A stretch of DNA of 64,000 bases from Saxidomus purpurata (taxonomy: Eukaryota; Mollusca; Bivalvia; Venerida; Veneridae). The position numbers and the translations under genes were made by a program. The stretch spans positions 5,642,920-5,706,919 of the forward strand of contig JAFMSR010000016.1 in the NCBI GenBank assembly GCA_022818135.1, written 5' to 3'. Below, in pieces: positions 14,301-29,300 of this stretch. The notes under the pieces are model-generated. The model did no database searches, was not told where the DNA came from, and worked only from the letters and a program-made list of their open reading frames with translations. The number at the start of each line of letters is the position of its first letter. The first letter of the stretch is position 1.

Positions 14301-17300
14301 GTCTAGCAACAAAATGAGGTGCAAACACGGAAGTGTCAACTCACTACAGTACTAAGTGATTAAGTAATACTGATTTATTATAAGACATGGACATACGTTT
14401 TTTACATGCAGTGTTGTTATTTTCTGCCATATATCCATTTACACACGTGCATTCACCACGCCGGCATGTACTTCTTGTCACGGCTTTTTTACAGTCCAGG
14501 ATATTCACACAATTTTTGTCCCCTATTTTAAATTTTGTACATGTCCGGTTTCCGTTGGATGGGTAGTAACCGGAAGTACACATGCACTGTCTCTTGATGC
14601 AAAAACTGTAAGGCACCGCCATAAAACAATCACTCGAAGTGGAACATGTTTTATCAAATATTTTACGACGATTGCATTCTGTCTTGTTTTTGTAAACCTG
14701 AAAACCGGGAGAACATTTACATCCACCACTGACACAAACGCTGTGGTTCACTGCCAAATTACAGTCTGCGTTTTCGATACAGACATCGTTTATTTTATTT
14801 GGTTCACATATGAATGCATTAGCTCCTGTTTTGTATCCTTGGCTACAGACGCATGTTTCATTTTTACAAAAACTGTTTGTCACGGCGTCGAAACAATCCG
14901 TATTAACGCGACATTCATCTCCAATATGGCGGAGCACACATTCCATTCTAGTTTCGGCAAAGTCAGTGTTATTATTAGAAAAAAATGTATAATTAGATAC
15001 ATGTAACGTAGTATTTTCTGTTAAATTAGTCATATTATCAAAAATGTTTGCTTGTAGTTTTGGTTTGAATCCAGAGTTGCAATTGCATTTTCCAAAGGAG
15101 CAGTTACTGTTCCCTATCGCGTCACGACAGTCACTGTCTGTATTACAAGAATCATTTAGGGCACGTAGTTCACAGGCAGTGTTGTTCAATACTGATTTGT
15201 AACCCGACTGACATGAACAAGAACTGTTTACACATAAACTGTTGACCATGACGTCACTACAATCTGGAGTGTCATCACATCGTGACGTAATGTTTCCTGG
15301 AAATAATAAGATAAGGTCGTAAACTATAAACATCATTGCAATCTGGGCTGTGACCATATTCAGACGTTGTGAAATAATACCGTGATTACTAGATCTACTG
15401 CTAATGCTGAACTTCTTTGTCATCTGCTACATATTAGATCTAAATGTTTATTTTCAAAGATGTATCGCATTACGTCAGATTGGGATTATTTTAAAGGACG
15501 TCTGTATAATTCATGTATGATAGGAAATAGGCAAGTAGATCTACATTGTGTGCTCAGCGTGAACAAAAAAATTATAAAAACATATAATTTGACAAAGTTT
15601 GATGCTTGAGCTTGCCATATAAAATCTTTACGAGTACAGTTTCAAATTTTGGATTTCAAAATGACCTAATATACTCATATACATGTAGCATGACATTCGT
15701 TCACGTTAGAAATTTGTATCAGGTTTAACGGAAATAACTAATTTAATAATAATCGTTAAAAGGCCATGGTCGCATGATCACAGTCATTATGAATTGTTTT
15801 AATCATTTTCTCGACCCTCAACAGTTTAGGTTTACGGTCATTTAACTTGTATAGTATAAAGTATATGATTCATCATTAAGTAAAATTACACTTACTTCTT
15901 GAGCACACTGTACTGTTATACATTTCCATGAACCCTGACACACATAAACAAGTGTTATTTCTGCACTCGCTGTTTGACACCGCTGCACTACAGTCAGTGT
16001 GACTATCACACGTTTCATCTCCAATTTTTCTTAGAACACACGAATCAATGTCTGACGAATTATATCCAAGTAAACACGTGCAATAATTATTCACACAATC
16101 TGAAAACGGCACAGAGGAAAAACAATCCGTGCTTTTATAACACATGTCAGCTAATACCCGCCAACGACAGGCAGTATTATTTGCCGTTTCTATCCTCCCT
16201 GTTTCACATTCACATTGACCATACTCACAAAAACTTGAATTAACAGCATTAAAACAGTCTTCATTATCGTCACACGCATCAAATATTCGTCTCCTGATAC
16301 ATGTTGTATTAGTTTCAGAACTATAGTATCCAAGATGACACGTGCATACATTACCCAAACACAAACTATTTTCAATCAGATCACAATGTTGATTTAAATG
16401 ACATTCATCCCCTACAGCTTTTTGAATACAAACTGTACTATCTTGACTCGGTTTTCTATTTCCGTCACATATACATGTACCACCTTCACATAAACTGTCA
16501 TTGATCACTGATGTGCAATCATCATCTCTATCACACCGATCAGAAAGTCTTACTGTAAGGAAAGAAGGAAAAATAAAGCAAATTTGTTTTATAATGACAC
16601 AGATGTTGCACTTACATGTGCACGTATAAGCGTACAACTTTCACTTTGTATACGGTTAATGCATATTTATATTTTGTTAATTGACCTTTCATTTTGTGAC
16701 TAATGTTAATTCTACCACTTCCTTCTTTTTTTATGTAGACATCGTCTATTTCAAAGAGCTGTGCATGCAACTGACCTAATTCAATGGTACAAGACTATGT
16801 TATTTCATTTATCAAGTATAGACAAAAGCTTAAAGACTTGTCGTTTTAAATCTATTACAAACTGCTAGTCTGAGGTTGAACATTTTTACAGCATAAACGT
16901 TTAATCCGCATAAATCTTGGAACAGATATGACTTTTGCGCATAGGATGAATGTGTAAATGCAAGTACATGTAACACACATGATGATTAAATACATTGAAA
17001 CACTTACTTTTCATACAAGTATCTAGATCCTCGTCTGGATAGAAGCCTATTGCGCATGCGCAAGTTCCATTCACGCACTCACTGTGATCGATAACGCCCG
17101 TGCAATCTTCAGGTGCTCTGCACTCATCCTCTAAGTGATCTGAAATTTATCAATGTGTTTTATTCATCTCAAGCCGTCAATTTACCATGCAAATTAAATT
17201 AGTATCCATGGAAATGAAATCTATTTTTTATCTTTAGTTTTTTTATTCATTAAATTTCGTTTACTATGAATACTCGTGGTGTTAAGCAACTCAGAACATA

Positions 17301-20300
17301 ATTCAACAAGGTTTCCATAATATAAGCGACTTCGTTTTGGTTTCAACATCGTTGTTATAAATGAAGGACAAGTATCGAAAATCATAACTTTCATCCTTAG
17401 CTAGTGTACAGTTTTACCTTACTGTTTTTGTAAAGAATATCTTCAGATGTTTGCCTATATGGCCAGTACACATTGGCTAACCATCGCTTCAGCATTTAAT
17501 GTCACAGCGCAAATTGATAATTATGAAATCTTACTGGGTGAGAATTAAATACTTAATTGTTTATGTAATACGCACGTGGAAAACATGATGAAGTTTCATT
17601 GTAGTAGCCGATAGCGCATGCGCAATGATTCATATGGCATCTGCTGTTGTTGTTAAACATCATACATTCTGTATCGTTCGAACATGGGTCTTCCAGCTGA
17701 ACTGTACAAAACAACAAAAATACATAAAGAAAAAATGAGTAAGATATCGGCGTATCATTCGCTCCCCTCTGCTTGAAAATAGCACGAATTACGTAGAACC
17801 TGCAAGCGAAAGATTAAACAAAAAATATCATTAAGTAATTTTGCAGTTATATGTGTTATCGTGAACTAGGCATTTTTATAATAAATCCAGATACTGCTAT
17901 TTTTTACAGTCTGTTAAATTACGTAGTTGATGATGCTAGTTTCGTGTTAATGCTAAATAGATACAATATTGTGACTTCATAACATCACCTTTATTTTGCA
18001 TCAAAAGGTGTTGGACCTATATGATTGTGAGCAAATCATTAATTTGTGTGGAGTAGGTGTTTGAAGCAATCCACAGAAGCACTACAAAATACGAAAGTCA
18101 AAGAATTCAAATGCCAATGATACTATATTTGTGTTTGGAAGAGAACAAAAAACCTTGTATTTAACGTATCTTAAAGATTTAAATTGAGCGCAAGCGCATA
18201 ATTCTGGAACGGTTACATTAAAGAATGAAATCCAATGCAACATAGTACATAGTCGTTACCTAGAGATGATGTACTAATTCAAAATTCAAAACATGAATAA
18301 GATATACATTTATGAATAAATATAACCGACTTACAATTTGACCAAACCTTACATACATTTTTGCATTTGAATATATAGAGATGTACAAAATGAATGGACG
18401 GAGCTTAGCTCTACAATGTCACAGTCCTACGCATTGGGAAATGGGCTATACTCATTATTTAAACATTGCAGATATTGAGTTGATATGTATCTTTTATTAG
18501 GTAATAGGTGCATGAATAGCACACGTTATTTTGACCCATCAGATTACAATCAGATTGAATATCATATATGTATATATACAAAGGCTAAAATATCGTGTTC
18601 GGATAATACATAATAACAATAATACACAAAGTATCAGCAGAGCGTCAGCGAACCGAATCAATACGTTTGTAAATTCCTGTAATAATGACCTATAACTGCC
18701 TTACAGTTTGTCCTAACTACGGATTATATCTGTGCTGAAATATATAGAGATTTAGGGCGGAGCTAAGGTGGGTGATGTTGCAGTGCCACTTACTGGAAAC
18801 ATAATTGAACTCCAAGATACTGAGTCAATATGGAAAGTACAGCTTGCTTTTTTTTAATGAAACGGGAGCATTTGATTGGATCAGGAAGTAGAGTAAACTG
18901 TAAGGCAACTAAATCTTTATTTTTTAAGTATTGAGTATTAAGTACTTTGATTCAAAGCAGGACACGCTGTTACAAAGTAAAAGGGCTTATTGAATATCAT
19001 TTTATTGTGATGAATGGATATTTATGGGTTATCATCAATACTTTTTAAATTGATTAAATAGATAAAGGTAGACCATATTTAACATCACACTATATACCAT
19101 AAGATTTAAATTCCTTTCAGTGTAGATGTGTCCACGACTCATTTATGCATCAATAATTATTATGTCTTCACATGCAGTCGAATCAACAAAATAGCTATCA
19201 AGCTGTTTTGACCATAATAAATGTTACAAATGTACTCGATTACTTACCTTCTCTGCATGTGTTCTTTCCATTCGCTATGTAACCAGCATCGCACTTACAA
19301 AGTTCATCAGCACACACGCTGTTATCTATCACTACCATACAATCCTCATTATCTACGCATACATCATACAATTTTCCTATATCAGGAGAAAGAATAATAC
19401 CATTATTCAATGCTAATGATTTGATATTGTGTAGGCAAGGAATACGTTGGTATCTTTTACTGGTTATAAAAGTTTCCTGAGCACAATCTCATGCTTAGCA
19501 CAAAATCATGCTCAAATAATATGAAGTAAATTCAAGTAGTATTTATTTACAATGTTGGGTTTAATAAGAATATACATTAGCTCAAGAACTAGCCTTCTGA
19601 TTATTGTTATGAAACCCGACTTTGTTAAATGATATAAGATGACTTTACTTCAAATAACTTGAGCATGATTTTGTGCTGTTTGCACAAAATTTATTCGGGT
19701 AGTTCTATTTATAGTCCAGTTATTACGGCGTTTATCTTGATATTGTATATATCATTGCGAAAACATTCATTCAATTTCTCAGAGATTGCATTTAGAACAT
19801 ATCGATCGATTATGGGCCAGTATTGAATAGGTTTTAATTTTGTACCATGGTGTTGCATAATCGAATAGGGAGCAGCCAACATTGCAATTGGAAAAACGAT
19901 ATATTATGTTTGAACAAACTCCCTGTAATGAATAAATAAAATTAATAGTATTAACTGATTACAATTGCAAACAATACTATACCAAAAACATACGTATTCG
20001 GCCGTTATTCCAAAACTTTCGACATATTCATAAGATATTTGATAACTTTTCCACAAACTTGAAGGTTACGGTATTTATAGCTTTGTTTACGGACCCTACG
20101 ACCAGATTCATCAAAGCTCGGAAAAAACGTCTCGAAAGATGTTTTGCTAACTTTAAACATATTGAAGTTTAAATACATATATGTCGTCAACATGAATAAT
20201 CAGTGAAAAACCATTTTAATTACCACATATTAAAATATACAGTAGACATTGTAAAAATGACCGTTCACCTAACTATGCAATACACGGGGTCTTAATAAAT

Positions 20301-23300
20301 GTTATGTAAAGCATCGCTAACAACTGACCAAAAGTAAAGACGAAATTAATCAAGTGGATTTCGTCTGCTTTTGTGAGCGCAGAAAACGACAAACGCACAA
20401 TCCACTGCCTAATTAATGACAGAAGTCTGTAAAATTCTCCTAGTATAAGTTATAAGCACCTCTGCTGAATATTTTATTATTGACAGTACTTGATCCCTAG
20501 TAACTTTATGCCTTATTATCAATGATGTCAGCCCAAGGCTAACTGACCAATAATCAAAACAGAAGAGACTAAAGAGGAAAATAATCCAGGACTGGACTAT
20601 CAGAACGGGACAGACGACCACAAACACTAGAACCATTGCATTAAAACAAGGAAGTGGTTTGAAGAAAAAGAGGAGAAGTTACACAGAAGCTGTGTTTGTA
20701 CAGTTTTTGTCATAAAGTAAAACAAACATACGTGCAACACACTGCTTCTTTCTTCCAAGCCGCTTAAATCCGGTGTCACATACGCATGTTCCGTTCTTGC
20801 AAATTGAGTGCTCAACATATCTGCCACATGTGCAATTTCCTTCACACTCATTGTTGTCTCCACAGCTGCCATACAACTTCCTAACTGAAAAAAAAGAAAT
20901 CAAAAGGAACAAACAAATTGCTTGTCAGTTACATTCAAAGTTCACTGGTACATATTATGTTCTGTGCTTAATGAACATTTCACTTTGGTCTAAACACACA
21001 ATTTTTCCAAATGAAATTTGTAAACCAATTTTTATCAGAGGACATGAAATTGTGAAATTATCGAACATCGATTTGGCTCAAAAAATAATATTCTAGTTTA
21101 TTGGGAATTTCATTCACCTACTAAAGATAAAATTATACTTGCACCTGCTTTAATGGAGATTTGTAAACACTATATACTATTGTTACTGGTTATATCTGCT
21201 TTCATATGCTAATAGTAAAATGCCATGAGTGTTTTTAAATTAAAGACATCTTAAGGTCTACTTAACTCAAGTTTTGTTTCAAACTGTATCCTTTGGAAAA
21301 AATGTTAGAGAGATACATCAAAGATATTTTTTTGGTTTACCAAATTCCACCTAACAGCTCAATAAAGTAGCACTTTCGAAACATTCTACTCCGCCATCCA
21401 TTTTATTAGCTAAACAGTAAATTATGTAGCTTTGAGAGAGACAGAAAAAAGTTGACACATAGATATAAACACCTGAACTGTTTTTATTTTGTACTTTCGA
21501 CTACAAAAATGTACATGTATATTATTAATTCTTTGCGCAAACAACTTATTTAAGTAATCAAACTGCAGGTACATGCATGCCAACTTTATCAATACGATTC
21601 AGACAGATCTTCCATATTATATATTAATCATTTGGTTGTTTTGCTCTCAAGGGTAATATCAATCGTGCAAACTCGTTAATTTTCTTAATCACCCGCGGAT
21701 AATCTCTGTAGCAGTTAGGCTCATGAATAAATCAGCGTGATGCAGCAAGATGAAAGTAGATTGATAAGCATTAATAAGTTTGCAGGCACTATGTCTTGCA
21801 TTATTAACAACTGCACTTCTCCATTTTTTTATCGAATTAATATAAAGGCTTTTAAAGATTTGAAATATATAGAAATTGCAGCGACAATGCGACATGGAAT
21901 TTATAAAATTCGCTATGATTTTATTTCTGTTTTGTCGCGTGCTCTCCACTTTGCTGATTCAAAAACAGATAATATTCGCGATAATTTAATATCGGTTTTG
22001 TTGCGAGTTTTTCACTTCGCTTATTCCAAAATGGATAAAATTCTCGATGATTTAATTGCTATTTTATCTCAAGATTACCAACATTTCGCTACACATTAAG
22101 TTCATATAGTTTTATAATAAAAATTACCTTTCAGATAAATTTGTAATATTAAGAAAATCTCCTTTTACGAAAATGCGAATCTTCGGCACTCAAACATTAC
22201 TAAATTCACAGTAATTTATAACAGTTGATAGAACAATAAGGATGAAACAACGTCAGTTCTGAAAGTGGTAACATTAAGCAGTCTCTTTTAATGTTAGCAA
22301 AATACCTTCATCAGAACCATCGGGACAGTCCACCACACCGTCGTGGATACTTTCCTTGTCAATGCAAACAAGTGGCTCGCCAGTACACGAATACATGGGC
22401 GGTGTGCATGGAAATTCGACTACAAGAGTAAAAAGAAATGGCATTAACATTAGACAATAGTTAGAACAGAAGTTGTTTTCTAGCAAACCCGTTGCGCTTT
22501 AGTACCAAACTTAAAACCAATTCACTTTCCACTCGCACAGGATCCGGGCCGAGCCAACAAAGTAATCTGTCATTTTTACCGTAATACCCTGGCAACATAA
22601 GTGCAACGAGCTCCGTACGTGTAGGTTTTCGGTCAAAATTTTGCAAATTCACACGGAGTCAAATTGACTCTTGATTTTTGAACTTGAAGGGACTCGGGCC
22701 TCAGTGAAAATGTTTGCTATGTCTGTACGTATATCTACAATTGCATCCTCCAAAAGATCGTACGGGGCTCGTAGGCATATGACCAGAAGCTACGATTTTA
22801 CGGAGACCGTACGGATTTTAAAAGTTGGGTTGAATCGTACGTATATGTGACTTAGGCATTAACTAAGGTTATACCCAACACGGTCATTGTTATGACGGAA
22901 ATTGAAACAAATAAAGTATACAATTATCTGTTAGACTAGTCCCTTACGCAGGTAACAGTGTATAAAATGCAGTAAAGATATTGGGGTTTCCTCTAAGATT
23001 ACCCCTTCATTTAGAGACCTATTTGTTTGTAGAAATGAACACCACCATTCGTTATGTTTTATTTGTTTAAAAATTAAAAACCGACTTTGCAAATTTATAT
23101 CATTTATAAGCATAATTAGTGAATTTTAAAGTTTTTAAGATTTTAGATAGCGATATTTCGCCTTAAGTTTAGACTGGCATCCAGTCCTTATACATGTATT
23201 TACTATTTTTTACTCAATTAAATCCCTTTGCTGCCAAAAATGTAGGCTTGTCAGTAGATATGGGCCAGAAAATATTCTGCTTGAATAATGAAAATATACT

Positions 23301-26300
23301 ATCATCTAACCTGGTGGCAAGGCTACCTAAAGTTAGACTTTACCTCAAATGAAGACATAACAATAATTAAATTAATAAAATGATCTCATCAAAAATCCAA
23401 TGTTGCAAAAAAAATAAAAAAAATTGAAACACCATATTTCTTTCACCTTCGTCCGAATTGTCCCCGCAGTCATTTATGCCATTTTGAAATTTTGTACGTG
23501 CTATGCACTTTCCACTAGCACAGTTCAACTGGGAAGCTTTACACCAGTGACTGGGATCTGAAAAAATGAAAGAAAGAAACAAAATGATTAAATTCTCATA
23601 ATTTAAATATTGAAAGTTGTTTCATTAGAAATGCATAAGAATTATTGAATAATGTATTTCATGTAACTAAAATGGTTCAGAGGATCAATTCCATTTCATT
23701 TTAAAATGCAAATTGTACAAACAGAAAAGGAAAATATGCACTGAAAAAATAAAATTTAAGGTTTTATCCGACCCTTCCTATCCCCAGAATGTACCAAATG
23801 TGTATCTGAGACTCTAAAAAAGAAACATGTATTCAGTAACCCTACTCTCTGTTGTATATTAAATTTAAATTAAAATGTTATGTATAAATAAACAACGGTA
23901 CATTTTGCATTGTTTGTAGGTTGGATGTGATGATTACTCTCGCAATGCAGTGTATTTAGGATGACACTGATTTATTGTGACTAATAGAAACAAATTATTA
24001 CGTATACTTAACTTATTTTATATAACTACAGTTCTTCAGATAGATGCAAAGCATACACGTTAATTTTCCTCTTTCTCTAAATCAGTTTTGTTCACTTCGT
24101 AAATTACCTAACAAGAGACGGACATTTCGTGGGACTTTTGATTTATGCTTGTGTGTTTTTTCCATTAGGACGGATCTACCGAGGTGAATTAACCCGTGTC
24201 TAGAGCAACTTGTTCCAAAACAGTTGCCAAAACTACCTTGCAAGTAAATAGATCAAGAATACGTACATGCGTATGTTTTTTTCAGAGTTGATATGAAAAG
24301 AAACCATTATGCGGCCGTTTGCTTTTCTTGACTTTATGTGTTTTAGTTTTGCCAAAAACTGCAATATAAATTTTCTTCTTCTATTTATCCTTTTAACGTC
24401 TCAAAACCTTTACATCCAGAAGAAAAGAATGCAGATAGTAGTTTGCGATGTTGCCGTCGAGAAATCCTGACCCAATAGCACAAAAGGCGTTCACGGTTAC
24501 CCTTGAATCTTTAAGCAGATACAATTTTAACTTCTGGTCGTTGTTTATACAATCTCTAAGCCTTATGTTTATAACAAGTATTGTTTCCGTAAAAACTATT
24601 TCCCCTAGACCTAGAACATTTAATCATCATCATAACTGGTTTCGAAATTCTCTCTTAGTATGTATCATGCAAAAAGCAATGTGATCTTTGGCTGAACCTA
24701 ACGTACTTATTAACTATTGGTTTGTTCAGTATTTTGTGATGTGGTTTTTATTTATGGTATACTGTAATGAAAGAGTTGCACTTATTTAGTTAAATATTGT
24801 TTGAACCGCTTTGAGTGTTTTCTTATTATAAATTGAACACTGATTTTTTAAACACTTGTGCTGCAGTATTGTCGTGGTCTTAAGACAAATATAATTTCAA
24901 TTTACGTGTATTATTACCATAAATCATCTTGAACATCAATTTAACTTGAGGAAATTTACAGTTTATCAAATGTCATTTTTTATCATTTGTATAAATACAT
25001 GTTATGTTACCACAAATCATCTTTGGACATCGAATTAACTGGACATAATTGACTGATTGTCAAATTTCAATAGTTAACATTTGTATAAATACATGTTATG
25101 TTACTACAAATCATATTTGAACATTGATCTACCTGGACATAATTGACAGTTTATCAAATTTCAATAGTTAACATTTGTATAAATATTTGGATCACTGTTG
25201 TACGTAATTAGTAGGCAATAAAATGTTCTGATTTGCACATTTGTGTTATATATCAAACAAAGACCTTCGTTTCTCTTTTCGTACTTTCGTAGCACTAGTT
25301 TTGCAACTTCTACCGATAAACTATTGCCAAAAAGAGATTTAACAAATGCAAAAATAATGCTGTTAAGCTGCAAAAACGCCATCATTTATGTCTTCATAAA
25401 TCGTACAGAGCAAAATAAAAACTAACTGTAGGGATCAGACACAGTTTGAATTGGAATGCGATATAAATTGTTTCCATTAGACAATAAGACAGACTAAGAA
25501 CATCTATTAAATGAAGTTAGTAATGACAAGATAAATAAGATTGGTAGCTCAAAACACCGTTAATCAAATACTACGAAAGTAGTGATGAAAATTAACGAGT
25601 TTGAACGCGCATTAGAAAACGAGAATAATAGGAAAAAGGTGGGACTGCTGTCAAGTTTAAAGTTCAGAAACTAAATCTTTTCTATCTTTTGGCCCTTCAT
25701 AATTATATCACTTTAACGTTACTTATAGAGGAGGCGGCGTCTGGTGAGCAAAGAAATATTTTAACGGATAAAAAGTTAACATATGAAAATTATCCTTGAA
25801 AATTGTTTTGATTTCGATTTCACTTACAAAGAACGGGCGACTGAATTTATATCAGTATAATTTAAAGGAGCCGTGATCTCTTAGATTTAGTGTGAAGCAT
25901 AGATTAATACGCATTGAACACGTCATATTTGTTATTGATTTAAGGATAAAGAGGCATCATAAATTATCACTCCTAAAAGTCTGAATATATATAACGAACC
26001 ATTTCTTCTAGCGATAAACGTTATAAACGTCTTTGTAAGAGATTAATCAGGAGTGTAGTAAAATGTAAACTGGCAAATTTGCAAAATGTTGAGGTATCAA
26101 AAGTCTACAGCAGCTTCCCTCTGTACTGACACAACGTACTGACAAAGCAATTATTCTAGACGTTAAACTGCATAACAATTGTAATGTTTTCTGCATATTT
26201 AAGACCAGAAGGTAATAAAAACCTCACGAGGGCGCGATATATCAGACTGTTTTATACTTCTAACACGCTACAAAACATGCTGCGAATGTTAAAAGTTTGG

Positions 26301-29300
26301 GAAAGGTAGTTGCTGAGTGTACAAATGTCTTTAGTTTGCATAGATATGATGTCATAATTAAGCTTGGCGAATATCAATGCATATAAGTGCTTACCAGGCA
26401 GGTAAACTAGTTTTTTAAATTGTAAGTGGCAACTTCCGAACATAAATACCATTAAACAAAATACTTTAAACAAAATATATAAAAAATCTAAAATCTTAAA
26501 CATTTTAGCATACACAACTGAGGAGTTTCAATTTGAAAATATACCTTCGTCATAATTTCCACCAATGCAGTCAAATCTTCCATTCCCTAATTTGTTTATA
26601 GACAGGCATGTACCGTCCATGCACCGGAACTCATCGTTTTTGCAGAAGCACCGTGCACCTGTAATGAAATTAAATACGTATTAGGACTCAATTGTTAATA
26701 TACAAGGGGTTGTTCGAAAAGTTCGTAGACTTTCTCAATAGCTCTCACATTTTAGTACAGAAATTGTGTGTACATTTAGTTCACTTTTTTGCCTATTATG
26801 CATACATTTATACGATTTTAAGCTTTCTGTGTTTGAAATTCGCGTTTTAAGGAATTCACTGAACTGTTAATCCGAATATGACTTTCTCAGGAAATGCGCA
26901 GTAAACTACAACATCCCATATCAAACTATCAGTATTAGTTGAAAAGAGGGGTATTTGTTGTCCCTTTACATATGTCTATGTATAACATGTTCTTAAACTA
27001 AATGCAAAACAATGCATCCTTTTGTTGCAGTCTAATGCGTTTGCTGTTTTCGCGAAGGAATTTTAACACGATTTTAAAGATAAGTGATTACAGATAATGT
27101 AAAAGAATTAAAAGTTGAAAACAAGTCGACCAAACCAAGTCAATGTCAAAAACTTCTATTTCTCTTGTATCTTGCTAAATACAAATGAGGAGAATAACAT
27201 GTAGATATGTTGCAACAGGTTTAATTTTACAAAAAAAATCAAATGACAAATTGCGTTAAAAGTGTACATTTAACAATATTTGATATAAATTACGCAGAAA
27301 TATACACATACCATCAAACATTTTGTCATTACTGTCTATGACATGGTGAAGGGTCGGGCACTTTGCATCCTACTTTTATTTGTTATATTCCAAGACAAAA
27401 ATCCCATAAAATTGTATCTTTTGGACAATGAAAACCAGTTACAAGCTGTTTTATTCTGGAACTCAAAATGATAAAGTAAAAAAGGAGACGTTTGGTGACT
27501 TGACATTCATTCAAATACATTTTACCTCAACTATTTATCAAAATTTTGGAGACATTTGTACAGACACATTACATGTAAAACAATTTGTTGCCACGCCATT
27601 TCTTGGCTTAAACCCCTCCCGTCATTGATAACGGAATCCACTTTAAATGTAAATATTCGCATATATTAAAGGATTTCGTTTTTTTTTCCAGTTATTAAGC
27701 CGCATATTAACCAGAAAAAAAGAAGAAATATTTCCATTTTCATACAGAAGAGCAAAAACTGTGCCAACATTGACAATACACTGCGTTTCCTGGAAAATGT
27801 CAGCAAATACATTAAATATGCCAGTTTCCACAGCTAATTCTAATAATAAGTAAAGTTGTAAAGTGTCTAAAAAAAATAATTTTCTAGAAAAAATTATTTA
27901 TAGTTCTGTAAATATATTAGACTTACAAAATTCTGTTGAGATTGAGAGGTGTTTTTTTCTGCCGAAGTCATATTTTCTTTTAACAAAAATATCTCTATCA
28001 AAAATTTGTCTCAATCAAAGCTCATCTCAACACGTTAGAGTCAAGGGGAGGAGAAATTGTGAAGATGTTGTAAAATGTCCAGAAAAGGCGAGGTAATGAC
28101 TCTAACACTATAAATATATGTGTAGTATACAATTGTGTATTTTTGCAAAACTGCGATCTACATGGATTATATTGCATTTTGGCATAAATAAAACTGAAAT
28201 GTTTTCCCACTTACGTCCATAAGTAAAAACAACTTTAAAGCTTACATGAAAAAACCTTTTTTGTAAAAAGACACATAGACAGTATTACATCTAGTTAATA
28301 TTTTAAAGTAGCTTCGAATAGTCTAAATACATGTAATAAATGGTAAACGTTCGGCACATTGGCTTTTTTACAAAGCCAAGTTAGGCGTATATTATACATA
28401 TTTTGGGCGTAAGACTTTTATGCACGTAGTGTAGATGTTTGATTCGATACATACATTTCGAAATTCTCGAACAACTCTTGAATACCTGTGTCTGTGCCAT
28501 TTTATATTCATCCTCTCAGATAAAACCGATTGGATTCAGACTGCTCGGCTTGGAAGTTATCCAAACCTTACCGTAGGAAATTATTTTGATCACGCAAAAT
28601 ATCGATCCTAGAAATTGTGTTATACCTACAAATTGCTGCGTTATGCATGTGCTAAGATAACAACATGTGCAAAGGTATTGTACAGTCCATGTTGCTCGTG
28701 TGGCAGATTCATGATTAATCATTTACATATAGAGGTGATATTAAACCAGTATATTTTATATATTTGTTCACTTCAATAGTCTCTTTCTGTTCTAGGTTAC
28801 AATATGAGAGCCTATTAGGTTTTCCGACGAAATCATGTAAGATTGTTTGAAAACCAAAATTCGCGGAATTAGTTGTTATTGGTAGTTTAATTCGCGTTAT
28901 TCTTACGTTCATATTTTAGATCATATATTTTATCTTATAACAATATCTTTCTGCTGGAAACATTTGAGCGATTTGGGTGCATTAAATGTTGTTTTTCATT
29001 GAGCATTAGTGTGTGTGTAATGGTGCTTAGAGATAACATTATATATCTTATCCTACAAAATGATCGCATTGGTTTAAATGTATTGACTGACTATGAATTA
29101 TTTGTTTTAAACTAAGCATACATGCTAATTACTACAGTAATTGAGTGCAAACAGCGACTGACTGACAGTTAAGATTACCAACGGACACAGGTTTCCACAC
29201 ATAACCAGGCCTACAAACTTTTTTTCAACACAAGTCCAACAACAATCTAGCTTTAAACCCTCGTTAAGAGAATATACAAGCTCATTCTATAAATCATGTT

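Larger units (their letters stand above)
10675..14359. mobile_element. 3.7 kb block bounded by long inverted repeats
   Basis: The left arm at about 10675-10907 and right arm at about 14137-14359 are reverse complements with roughly 90% identity by eye (for example cacttagtactgtag, tttgcacctcattttgttgc, cgcctgactgaagttagtat). The interior is about 3.2 kb and very AT-rich. It holds internal duplications and one 124-residue minus-strand ORF without a recognised domain. I saw no clear target-site duplication. It resembles a non-autonomous DNA transposon or fold-back element inserted in the intron between exons 10 and 11. Confidence 0.7.

Noticed and set aside
15297..15423. N-terminal extension of the exon 10 frame
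   Set aside because: It runs through a clear TTTCCAG acceptor; phase and module pattern place the exon start at 15296.
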